A stretch of DNA of 22,328 nucleotides, taken from positions 1 through 22,328 of the forward strand of contig JAJYAH010000019.1 in the NCBI GenBank assembly GCA_021779635.1, in the 5' to 3' direction. Each line of letters starts with the position of its first letter. Within the stretch, counting starts at the first letter, position 1. The position numbers and the translations under genes were made by a program. The notes beneath the pieces are model-generated. The model worked only from the letters and a program-made list of their open reading frames with translations, ran no database searches and was not told where the DNA came from. Positions 9,243 through 15,676 of this stretch are shown in pieces. Origin of the DNA: Pseudomonadota bacterium. GTDB taxonomy: Bacteria; Pseudomonadota; Alphaproteobacteria; Rhizobiales; Xanthobacteraceae.

Positions 9243-10493
9243 CTATTTGGCAGGCGCGCTCTCGGCCCAGCGCGCCATCAGGGTGTTCGACGGCAGCGTC
9301 TCGTCGACGAGCTTCTTCGCCGTGGCAACGCCGGCAACGGGCAACCGCGCGGGATCCAGCAGCCCGAACAGCACCAGCACGGCGGGCTGATCCAGGTAGA
9401 TGTGTTCGTTGTAGAGCTTGTCGCCACGGAAGCGGACGATGGCGACCAGCGGAATTTCAACATATTTTCCGGTCGGCGCCACGCCCGGCAGCATCCAGTC
9501 GATCTCGATATCGTGGGTGAAACAGAACAGCATCTCGTCGACGACGCGGTCCGCGCCGATGGTGCGCGAGATCGGAATGAGCTTGGTGTCCTGCGGGGTC
9601 TTCGGAATGAAATGATTCTTGTAAAAGCGCAGGAGGTCCCGATAGCCGACGCCGCCGGTCATGGTCGGGATGTGGTTGACATAGGGCTCCGCCACCATGG
9701 TCGCCATGGTCTGCTCCGCCGACCGCACCGCGAATTCGAGCTCGGTATGACGATCCCACAGCGAGGAGAGATCGTAGTGCGGACCCAGGACCTTGCGGAA
9801 CAGAGCGATCGAGCGCGAATGCGCCATCAGGGTCGCGGGCTTGTTGAAGCTCGTCCGCTCGGGTGCTGCGAAGGCGTGGTCGCAACCCGGATAGAGATAA
9901 AGCTCGACGTCCGGCCGCTTTGCGAAAGCGGCCTTGATCTGCTCCCTGGCCTCCGGCGGCGCAAAACGATCGAGTTCGGCGAAGTGGAAAACCATCGGGC
10001 ACTTGACCTTCGCGGCCTCGCCCAGATCCGCCTCGATACCGACGCCATAATAGCAAACCGCGCAATCGACATCGGTTCGCGCCGCGACCAAATAGGCGAG
10101 CTTGCCGCCGAGACAGAAACCCAACGCACCGACCTTGCCGACGCATTCCGGACGCGCGCGCAGCACCTTCAGCGCGTCCGCGGCATCCTTGATCGACTGG
10201 TTGGCATCGAAGCGCTGGTAATAACCCATCGCCTTGCCGAAATCGGCTTCGGTGTAACCGAGCTCGACCCCGGGCTCCATCCGCCAGAACAGATCGGGGA
10301 CCAGAACGACGTAGCCCTCTTCGGCATAGTGTTCGGCGACTTCGCGCATCGAGGAATTGACGCCGAAGATCTCCTGCAACAGCAGAATGCCGGGACCCGA
10401 TCCCGACGCCGGAACCGTCAGATAGGCCTTGAACGTACCGCCATCAGCGGCCGCGATGTCGATCCATTGTCCCGTCGTTGTATGTCCTGTCAC
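9243..10493 (-). CDS. Dienelactone hydrolase-family enzyme fused to an NTF2/SnoaL-like domain
   Basis: This 416-residue fusion has an alpha/beta-hydrolase of the dienelactone hydrolase family at about 10-240. Glu41 (LLQEIFGV), nucleophile Cys127 (GFCLGG), Asp175 (AELDRFAPP) and His206 (GCDHAF) form the family triad plus partner Glu. Residues about 250-416 form an NTF2/SnoaL-like cone (AEQTMATMVAEPYVNHIPTM, then IVRFRGDKLYNEHIYLDQ), a fold often used for small-molecule binding or isomerisation. It should hydrolyse a lactone or ester in the cytoplasm. The frame runs 74 codons further upstream into the regulator's start, but the GTG at 10493 follows GGAGAGGGG and gives a proper DLH N-terminus, so I chose it. 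It is the first gene of the leftward operon, 58 bases before the binding protein. Confidence 0.88.
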   Translation of the reverse strand: MTGHTTTGQWIDIAAADGGTFKAYLTVPASGSGPGILLLQEIFGVNSSMREVAEHYAEEGYVVLVPDLFWRMEPGVELGYTEADFGKAMGYYQRFDANQSIKDAADALKVLRARPECVGKVGALGFCLGGKLAYLVAARTDVDCAVCYYGVGIEADLGEAAKVKCPMVFHFAELDRFAPPEAREQIKAAFAKRPDVELYLYPGCDHAFAAPERTSFNKPATLMAHSRSIALFRKVLGPHYDLSSLWDRHTELEFAVRSAEQTMATMVAEPYVNHIPTMTGGVGYRDLLRFYKNHFIPKTPQDTKLIPISRTIGADRVVDEMLFCFTHDIEIDWMLPGVAPTGKYVEIPLVAIVRFRGDKLYNEHIYLDQPAVLVLFGLLDPARLPVAGVATAKKLVDETLPSNTLMARWAESAPAK

Positions 10494-10651
10494 TGTATCG
10501 TCCCCTCTCCGAACGCGTGCGCCGACGTTGGGCACTGCCACTTCATCGTGCTTTCTTAATTGAATTTTTAATGTAAGATTCGAATTTGTAAATAGCATAG
10601 ATTGGGCAGGCTTGCCTACGCCTTGAGCGCACGCGACGTCAGGAGACCGTT
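10494..10651. promoter_or_regulatory. Divergent promoter/operator region between DLH operon and MarR-like regulator
   Basis: This 158-base gap serves two divergent starts. A sharply AT-rich core (about 10551-10600) contains two copies of a 12-base element, TTGAATTTTTAA (10560-10571) and TCGAATTTGTAA (10580-10591). They match at 10 of 12 positions and are spaced exactly 20 bases apart, about two helical turns. A small palindrome, ATTCGAAT, is at 10578-10585. These are candidate operators for the divergently encoded winged-helix protein. The assignment is inferred from position and repetition. Confidence 0.55.
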
Positions 10652-11242
10652 TTGAAGAGGACCAACAACACCGTGCTGAAGCGAGCCGGCAGCACGGCGA
10701 AGCCGAAAGCCCCACCTTTTGTTGCCGAACGGCCGGGCAACTGGCATCTCGCGCGCACCGAAACCGAGCGGCGGCTGTCCGATTTCGAGTTCGGGCTGGA
10801 GCGGCTGGCGCAAGCTTACTATCGCTGGAAGGCGGCGTGTCTTGCCGCCGTTTGCGACGTACCGCTTACCGGCGACGACGTGGCCGTGCTCAATGTCGTT
10901 CGAATGGGCGATGAGCCGAAGCGGCTTTCCGAGATCGGGCAGTTGCTCAACCGCGTCGACGTCCCCAATCTTCAATACGCCACCCGGAAACTTGTTCGCT
11001 CGGGCCTGATCGAAACCGAAGGCAGTTCGTCGCGCAAGGAAACCCGCTACCGCGCCACGGCAACCGGGCATTCGGTCACCGAAGCCTACGCCGCCTTGCG
11101 CGCCGCGACGTTGCCGCCGATGCTCGACGCGCTGGATGGCTGGGCAGCAAAGTCCGAAACGACGAGCATCCAGCTCGATTTGATCGCCAGCCTCTACGCT
11201 CAAGCGGCGCAGGTCGCGATCACCCGGCGGCATCAGCCCTGA
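10652..11242 (+). CDS. MarR-like winged-helix transcriptional regulator
   Basis: This 196-residue DNA-binding protein has a basic, low-complexity N-terminus (1-35), a helical dimerisation part (about 40-70) and a winged helix at about 75-145. Its recognition region is RVDVPNLQYATRKLVRSGLIE, with the wing at SSRKETRYRATATG. The start is a TTG with AGGAG six bases upstream. It is transcribed away from the DLH-transporter operon and most likely represses that operon and itself, relieved by a ligand related to the imported compound. The fold call is firm; the target and effector are inferred from gene order. Confidence 0.85.
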   Translation: MKRTNNTVLKRAGSTAKPKAPPFVAERPGNWHLARTETERRLSDFEFGLERLAQAYYRWKAACLAAVCDVPLTGDDVAVLNVVRMGDEPKRLSEIGQLLNRVDVPNLQYATRKLVRSGLIETEGSSSRKETRYRATATGHSVTEAYAALRAATLPPMLDALDGWAAKSETTSIQLDLIASLYAQAAQVAITRRHQP

Positions 11243-11288
11243 AGGCGCATGAGCGGGCCGCGGCCGTGCGCGGCTCATCCGGCTCCGG

Positions 11289-11495
11289 ATGGCGCCGTTT
11301 GCGAGATCGATAGCGCTGGCCGCGTTTACGCTGCTTTTGTTTGCGGCGACGCCGCCGCCATGCGCCACCGGCCCAAGCCTGCGCTCGCAGCGCATGGTTT
11401 GCGTGGCCTTTGCCGGCCGCAGGGCCCGCGTTCCCATGTGTTTTGCCGGAACCGCAATTGTTTTTCGGCTGGCGTCGCGCCGAATGTGCGGCTAA
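11289..11495 (+). CDS. Possible small exported protein (weak)
   Basis: This 68-codon frame starts with a plausible signal peptide: a short basic start (MAPFARS), a hydrophobic core (IALAAFTLLLFAA) and a proline/cysteine segment. The rest is arginine-rich with four cysteines in total (25, 38, 51 and 67). Codon third positions are GC-rich like the neighbours. Against it, there is no ribosome-binding site before the ATG and overlapping frames are open as well. I recognise no family. It is kept as a low-confidence candidate only. Confidence 0.2.
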   Translation: MAPFARSIALAAFTLLLFAATPPPCATGPSLRSQRMVCVAFAGRRARVPMCFAGTAIVFRLASRRMCG

Positions 11496-11565
11496 GCCGA
11501 TGGAGCGCGATCAAGCAAAGGCGGCGTCCGGTTTTGCATCCGATCGCGCGCTGAATTATTCAACT

Positions 11566-11616
11566 GGCGCATGACCTTTTCGCCAAACCGCTGACACACT
11601 GGCGGGATCATGCGCC
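11566..11616. repeat. Nested inverted repeat upstream of the MBL gene
   Basis: GGCGCATGA (11566-11574) and TCATGCGCC (11608-11616) are perfect 9-base inverted arms. Inside them, CGCCA (11581-11585) and TGGCG (11600-11604) form a second stem. It could be a folded 5' leader or a regulator site. No T-tract follows, so it is not a standard terminator. Confidence 0.55.
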
Positions 11617-11620
11617 GCAG

Positions 11621-11655
11621 GATTGCGACACGAAACCAAGATTGCGACACGAAAC
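11621..11655 (+). repeat. Perfect 16-base tandem repeat abutting the MBL start codon
   Basis: GATTGCGACACGAAAC occurs at 11621-11636 and again at 11640-11655, period 19, the second copy ending one base before the ATG at 11657. It occupies the place where a Shine-Dalgarno sequence would be expected, and none is visible. It may be a regulator or RNA-binding site controlling translation or transcription. Confidence 0.8.
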
Positions 11656-11656
11656 G

Positions 11657-12718
11657 ATGCATTCAAAGACAGACACGGTTCAGTCCTCGGTCGAAGCGCT
11701 GCGCTACCCCTGGGAAAATCATCCCGGCCCCAAAGAGGTGGTCGAAGTGATGCCCGGGGTGCTGTGGGCGCGGCTGAAACTGCCGTTCCGCCTCAACCAT
11801 GTGAACGTCTATCTGCTCGCCGACGGCGACGGCTGGGCGATGGTGGATTCCGGATTCGGCAATGAGGAATCGATTGCGGCCTGGACCGCGCTGTTCGAGG
11901 GCCCGCTCGCCCATGTCAAAATCACCCGGCTGATCGTGACCCATTCGCATCCCGACCACGTCGGTCTGGCGGGATGGATCGTCGAGCGCTTCAACTGTCC
12001 GCTCTATATGTCGCAGGTGGAATATCTGCAGTCGGTCTATCACCAGAACCGCGGCACCGCCGAGCGCAAAATGGCGCAGCGGCTGTTCTTCCGGCGCCAC
12101 GGCATGGATGAAAGCCTGACCGACCAGTTGCTTGATCGCGGCCAGGACTACCTGAAGCGGGTTTCGATCCTGCCGCCGGCCTATCGCCGCATTTCGCATG
12201 GCGAGGAAATCTCGATCGGCACACGGCGATTCAAGGTCATTACCGGAGGCGGCCACGCGCTCGACCAGGTGATGCTTTATTGCGCCGCCGACAAGCTGTT
12301 CCTCTCAGCCGATCAGGTGCTGAGCAAGATCTCGCCCAATGTCAGCGTATGGGCGGTCGAACCCGATCAGAATTCGCTCGGCGAATATCTTGCTTCATTG
12401 GCGAGCCTCACCACCACCCTTCCTTACGATTTGCTGGTGCTGCCCGGCCACGGGGTGCCGTTTTACGGATTGAAAACGCGTATCAAGCAATTGGCCGATC
12501 ATCACGAGGATCGTTGCGGGCGGATCGCCGACGCCTGCCGGGAATCCTCGAAAACATCCAAGGAGCTGGTGCCGGTGGAGTTCCACAAGCATGTGCTGGA
12601 CGCGCACCAGATGGGGTTCGCCGCCGGCGAGCTGATCGCCCATGTCAATTACATGCTGGTCGAAGGGCGCCTGAAGGCCGAGGAAACCGACGGCGTGCTC
12701 CGGTTCAGGACCACCTGA
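11657..12718 (+). CDS. Metallo-beta-lactamase-fold hydrolase
   Basis: This 353-residue MBL-fold protein is predicted to be cytoplasmic (no signal peptide) and to hydrolyse an ester, thioester or phosphodiester bond with a dinuclear metal centre. The metal-binding pattern is complete: THSHPDH gives His96, His98, Asp100 and His101; His200 lies in GGGHALDQ; Asp219 in SADQVL; His265 in LPGHGVPF. A helical C-terminal part (about 270-353) follows, as in LACTB2-like hydrolases. I chose the ATG at 11657; an in-frame TTG five codons upstream lies inside the 16-base repeat. The gene stands alone between the regulator and the convergent cytochrome operon. Its substrate is unknown. Confidence 0.88.
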   Translation: MHSKTDTVQSSVEALRYPWENHPGPKEVVEVMPGVLWARLKLPFRLNHVNVYLLADGDGWAMVDSGFGNEESIAAWTALFEGPLAHVKITRLIVTHSHPDHVGLAGWIVERFNCPLYMSQVEYLQSVYHQNRGTAERKMAQRLFFRRHGMDESLTDQLLDRGQDYLKRVSILPPAYRRISHGEEISIGTRRFKVITGGGHALDQVMLYCAADKLFLSADQVLSKISPNVSVWAVEPDQNSLGEYLASLASLTTTLPYDLLVLPGHGVPFYGLKTRIKQLADHHEDRCGRIADACRESSKTSKELVPVEFHKHVLDAHQMGFAAGELIAHVNYMLVEGRLKAEETDGVLRFRTT

Positions 12719-12727
12719 CGGGCCGCA

Positions 12728-12748
12728 AGCGGAACAAGGCTGTTCGCT
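12728..12748 (+). terminator. Possible terminator hairpin after the MBL gene
   Basis: AGCGGAACA pairs with TGTTCGCT across the loop AGGC, giving eight pairs with one bulged G, 10 bases after the stop. It lies in the 120-base gap between convergent genes. No T-tract is present, so the function is tentative. Confidence 0.35.
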
Positions 12749-12838
12749 ACTGGGGCGGAGCGTTCGAGATGGATTATGAAACGCATCTGTACATGGCCCA
12801 TCTAAGTGGCTCGTCGGGTTGATTGGGGCGAGGCGTTG

Positions 12839-13822
12839 TTATGGCGGTGGACCCGCCGCCGGGGAGTTTTGTCCGAGAACGACGCCGTTGACGGTTTGCC
12901 CGTACATGTCTATCGGCGAATCGTGATGCAGCTTTCGCGTCTCGGCGACCGAGCCGCGAAATCGTGGATCCTGAGGGCGCTCCTGACTATCCACGTAGGC
13001 AGCAACATCCCAGGCTTCCTCGTCAGTCAGGGTATTGCCCTGGCTGAACGGCATGTTCGCTTTGATGAAGCCCGCGGCATTGGTGATCGAACTCATGCCG
13101 GCGCCCCAGTTGAAGGAACGTGGGCCCCATAGCGGTGGAAACACAACACCGCCATCGGCTGCGCCTTGTCCCTGACCGTCAACCCCATGGCAGAGCGCAC
13201 ATTTGGCGACATAGACTTGTTGCCCGTGGGCGTAATCGAGCTTGGCCGGTTTGGCCAATTTTGGATAACCCCGTCCCGGCAAGTCCGCGCCGATGACAGC
13301 GCCCCTGGCCAGAAAATAGGCGTAGCTTTCCAGCGCGACCAAAACCTTGTCGTTCGGAGCCGGAGCTTTGCCGTTCATGCTGTAAAGGAAGCAGCCCTGC
13401 ATCCGCTCCGCGAGCGTGTTCACATGTCCGTTCTTCATGCGATACGCGGGATATGCGACATAGGCCGCCCAGAGCGGGGCGGCATTGGCAAGGCGTCCGA
13501 AATCCAGATGACAATTTGAGCATTGCAGGGAGTTGCCGACAAACTCCCTGGCGTTGCGTTGCGTATCATGAAAGATTCTTTCGCCGAGACGAACCGCGTC
13601 GCCGAACTCATTCTTTGGAATTTCGTCATCTCCCGGCGGGCTAAACGCCGGCTTCGGGTTTTCCGCGACGTTGCTTGAGATCGGCTTGTCCGGCTTCGCG
13701 GTCGACGGTTCGACTTTTTTCGGAATGCTAAAATCGGGCAATGTGGCGCCAATGAACCCGGCGAGGCCCAGGAACACAACGCCTGCTATCCACGTTCGCA
13801 GATCTGGCTGATGTTCGCTCAC
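12839..13822 (-). CDS. tsdA: Diheme cytochrome c, TsdA-type thiosulfate dehydrogenase/tetrathionate reductase
   Basis: This 327-residue protein should interconvert thiosulfate and tetrathionate on the periplasmic side (two thiosulfate to one tetrathionate plus two electrons, reversible). It has two heme-c sites, CSNCH (101-105) and CALCH (208-212). The TsdA hallmark MQGCFLYSMNGKAP places Cys144 as the expected unusual axial ligand of the active-site heme. Heme 2 most likely takes Met257 in KANMPFS. The residue before that Met is Asn256, not the Lys known from the Allochromatium enzyme. A hydrophobic segment at 10-27 without a clear cleavage site may anchor it to the membrane. It starts at a GTG whose overlap with the TsdB stop is GTGA. 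An ordinary diheme cytochrome is less likely because of the Cys144 context. Confidence 0.87.
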   Translation of the reverse strand: MSEHQPDLRTWIAGVVFLGLAGFIGATLPDFSIPKKVEPSTAKPDKPISSNVAENPKPAFSPPGDDEIPKNEFGDAVRLGERIFHDTQRNAREFVGNSLQCSNCHLDFGRLANAAPLWAAYVAYPAYRMKNGHVNTLAERMQGCFLYSMNGKAPAPNDKVLVALESYAYFLARGAVIGADLPGRGYPKLAKPAKLDYAHGQQVYVAKCALCHGVDGQGQGAADGGVVFPPLWGPRSFNWGAGMSSITNAAGFIKANMPFSQGNTLTDEEAWDVAAYVDSQERPQDPRFRGSVAETRKLHHDSPIDMYGQTVNGVVLGQNSPAAGPPP

Positions 13823-14499
13823 GGCTTTGATCCTTGCGGCATGGCTGACGCCGCAGCCGTCACCGGCAAGCTTGCATAATAGGCTGCGACAGCCGCAACC
13901 TGATCGTCATTCAGCTTGCTGGATATGCCGGTCATGAGGTGCAGGGGATCGTTGGTCCGCTTGCCATCTTTCCATGCCTTCAACTGGCGCATGATATATT
14001 CGGCCGACTGGCCCGCCAATCGAGGGAACGTCTTGCCGACGCCCTGCCCGGCGGCGCCGTGACACTGGCCACAACCCGGCAACCCCTTCGACCAGTCGCC
14101 TCGGCCAGCCAAGGCAGCCCCGGCCGCGATGGTCTTGTCGTCAGCCTTTTCTGGCTCGTCGATCTTGGGCGTCACCAGGCCAGCGTAGAATGTCGCGACC
14201 GCCTGCCGTTCGTCGGGAGTGAGCGCTTTGGCAATCGGAGCCATCGTTTCATTGTCGCGGCTTCCGGCCGCAAACGCATTCAGCTGTTCGATCAGGTACG
14301 TGCTATCGAGACCCGCCAGCCTCGGCTGGGCGAGATCGGGGCGCCCCTCGCCCTGTGCTCCGTGGCACGCCGAGCATGCGGGCGCCCCGCGACCAGTGCC
14401 GTTTGCGGCGATTTCCCGGCCGTCAGCGGCATGCGCTGTCCCGGCCTGGACCGGCATTGAAAGCAGCCACACCGAGAAGCAAAGCACGACCGGACGCAT
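13819..14499 (-). CDS. tsdB: Diheme c4-type cytochrome, TsdB-like electron partner
   Basis: This 226-residue protein has a Sec signal peptide (about 1-25, ending AHA) and two homologous cytochrome c domains, each with CxxCH and a downstream axial Met: CSACH (42-46) with Met86 in NETMAPIA, and CGQCH (143-147) with Met189 in HLMTGIS. Both carry the c4 motif PRLAGQ/L after the heme site. TsdB proteins of this type are encoded directly before TsdA in several proteobacteria and carry its electrons towards terminal oxidases. The four-base GTGA overlap with tsdA supports this role. The start is uncertain: the frame is open to a TTG at 14580 and an ATG at 14556, and no start has a strong Shine-Dalgarno sequence. 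I chose 14499 because it gives the most normal signal peptide. Confidence 0.85.
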   Translation of the reverse strand: MRPVVLCFSVWLLSMPVQAGTAHAADGREIAANGTGRGAPACSACHGAQGEGRPDLAQPRLAGLDSTYLIEQLNAFAAGSRDNETMAPIAKALTPDERQAVATFYAGLVTPKIDEPEKADDKTIAAGAALAGRGDWSKGLPGCGQCHGAAGQGVGKTFPRLAGQSAEYIMRQLKAWKDGKRTNDPLHLMTGISSKLNDDQVAAVAAYYASLPVTAAASAMPQGSKP

Positions 14500-14650
14500 G
14501 CGCGTTGTTTGGAAAATCCGCGACTTTCGCGATCCAAACGACCGCGCGGAAACCATTTCGACTGGTGTCGTGCTCGACAAACCTGGTCACTCCCGGATAC
14601 CGGACGATCTTGCTCGTCGCCCTTACGCCTTCAGCCGGCGCACAAGCCTC

Positions 14651-15676
14651 TTACTTTTCGGACTGCGCTTGATAGCGCTTGAATCCATAGTGTTCGAAAA
14701 TGTGCAGAGCCTCCGGCGACCTGATGAATTCGAGCCACTCTTTTGCAGCCGCCGGATGCGCGGCGCCGCGGACTTCGGCGCCCGCGTAGATCGCCGTCGA
14801 GTTCTGATCCGCGGGAATTTCAACATGCGAGATCGGATGACCAATTTGTTCCTGGAACATGGCCTCGGACTGCCATGTCACGCCCGCCTGGACCCGGCCC
14901 TGCATCAGAAACAATGGCGTTTGCCGGTGATGGACGTGGGTCAGGACAGCGCTGCCATCCTTCACCTTGTCCTCATAAACCGCCTTTGCCAGATTTTCGC
15001 CACCTGCCTTTTGCAGCGAGGCCTTGATCTGACGGGCGATTCCCTCGAATTCAGGATTTGGCATCGCCAGCCTGACCTCGGGCTTGGCGAGATCCGCCAG
15101 GCCCGCAATTTGCGCCGGGTTGTCCTTGGGCACCATGATGGTGAGCGTGTTGGTCACATAGGGTACCGCGGGCGCCACCAGCAAACCATCATCGATCAAC
15201 TCTTTAACCTTCATCAAACCGGCAAAATAGGCATCGGCCCTGACGGTCCATGTCATGTTTCCCGACGTGATAGTACCGCCATTCTGTATTTGCTTGACGA
15301 GCAAGCCCGGCGGAATCGTTTCCCAGTAGATTTTGCCCTTGTATTCCTGATGCAGTTCTTCAAACGTCTTGACCAGCGGGGCCATGGCAAAAAAGTAATT
15401 GCCACCGACAAACAGTACGAGCTTCGGATCCGTCAGAGCTCCGTGGAAATCGGCAAGGCTGTCGATCTCGGGAACGGTGAATTCCACCCCGCGATTGAGC
15501 GCATCGTTGTTCTCGCCCTTTTGCCAGGGTGGAAAGATCTCATCCGGATAATGCGGAACCTCTGCCCGGCACTTGCAGTCGTCGCTTGCTGCCGAAAGCG
15601 CCGGCAGCAGCATGGCGAGGACGATCAGGCTTCCGAACCGCGCGACCCATCGCACGGTCGAATTGCTATTTGGCAT
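14651..15676 (-). CDS. Orphan periplasmic substrate-binding protein, ModA/sulfate-binding-like fold
   Basis: This 341-residue protein has a signal peptide (about 1-30) and a type-II periplasmic binding fold. Recognisable parts are VLFVGGNYFFAMAPLVKTFEE (about 87-107), TLTIMVPKDNPAQIAGLADLAKPEVRLAMPNPE (about 178-209) and the late AGVTWQSEA segment (264-272), as in ModA- and oxyanion-binding proteins. Odd features are a CKC motif (Cys34, Cys36) at the mature N-terminus and a His cluster HVHHRQ (247-252). No permease or ATPase of this type is in the window, so it is unlikely to be a simple importer component. Its start overlaps the preceding gene by 11 bases, and the tsdB start lies 151 bases downstream. 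Binding of a sulfur oxyanion or a metal ion, or a signalling role, is inferred from context. Confidence 0.75.
   Translation of the reverse strand: MPNSNSTVRWVARFGSLIVLAMLLPALSAASDDCKCRAEVPHYPDEIFPPWQKGENNDALNRGVEFTVPEIDSLADFHGALTDPKLVLFVGGNYFFAMAPLVKTFEELHQEYKGKIYWETIPPGLLVKQIQNGGTITSGNMTWTVRADAYFAGLMKVKELIDDGLLVAPAVPYVTNTLTIMVPKDNPAQIAGLADLAKPEVRLAMPNPEFEGIARQIKASLQKAGGENLAKAVYEDKVKDGSAVLTHVHHRQTPLFLMQGRVQAGVTWQSEAMFQEQIGHPISHVEIPADQNSTAIYAGAEVRGAAHPAAAKEWLEFIRSPEALHIFEHYGFKRYQAQSEK

Larger units (their letters stand above)
11243..11656. other. Gene-poor stretch with structured leader
   Basis: Over 400 bases separate the MarR-like gene from the metallo-hydrolase gene. An imperfect hairpin right after the regulator stop (ATGAG at 11249-11253 with CTCAT at 11274-11278, plus inner GC pairs) may end that transcript. 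All three plus frames are partly open in the middle, so coding cannot be decided by frame alone. Near the right end lie an inverted repeat and a 16-base tandem repeat (listed separately). No promoter hexamers are convincing. Confidence 0.5.

Noticed and set aside
11561..11574. CAACTGGCGCATGA also occurs at 13981-13994
   Set aside because: A 14-base match in 22 kb is expected by chance about once, and the second copy is ordinary tsdB coding sequence.
11657..12718. MBL protein as a sulfur dioxygenase (ETHE1-like) belonging to the sulfur locus
   Set aside because: The length (353 residues) and the GGGHALDQ and SADQVL contexts fit general MBL hydrolases better; it is convergent to, not part of, the tsd operon.
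12770..12822. A 17-codon frame after the MBL gene (MDYETHLYMAHLSGSSG)
   Set aside because: It is too short, has no ribosome-binding site, and lies in the tail gap between convergent genes.
12839..13822. TsdA gene as SoxA or a generic diheme cytochrome
   Set aside because: The QGCFLYSMNGKAP context with Cys144 and the order of the two heme motifs match TsdA; no soxXYZB genes are nearby.
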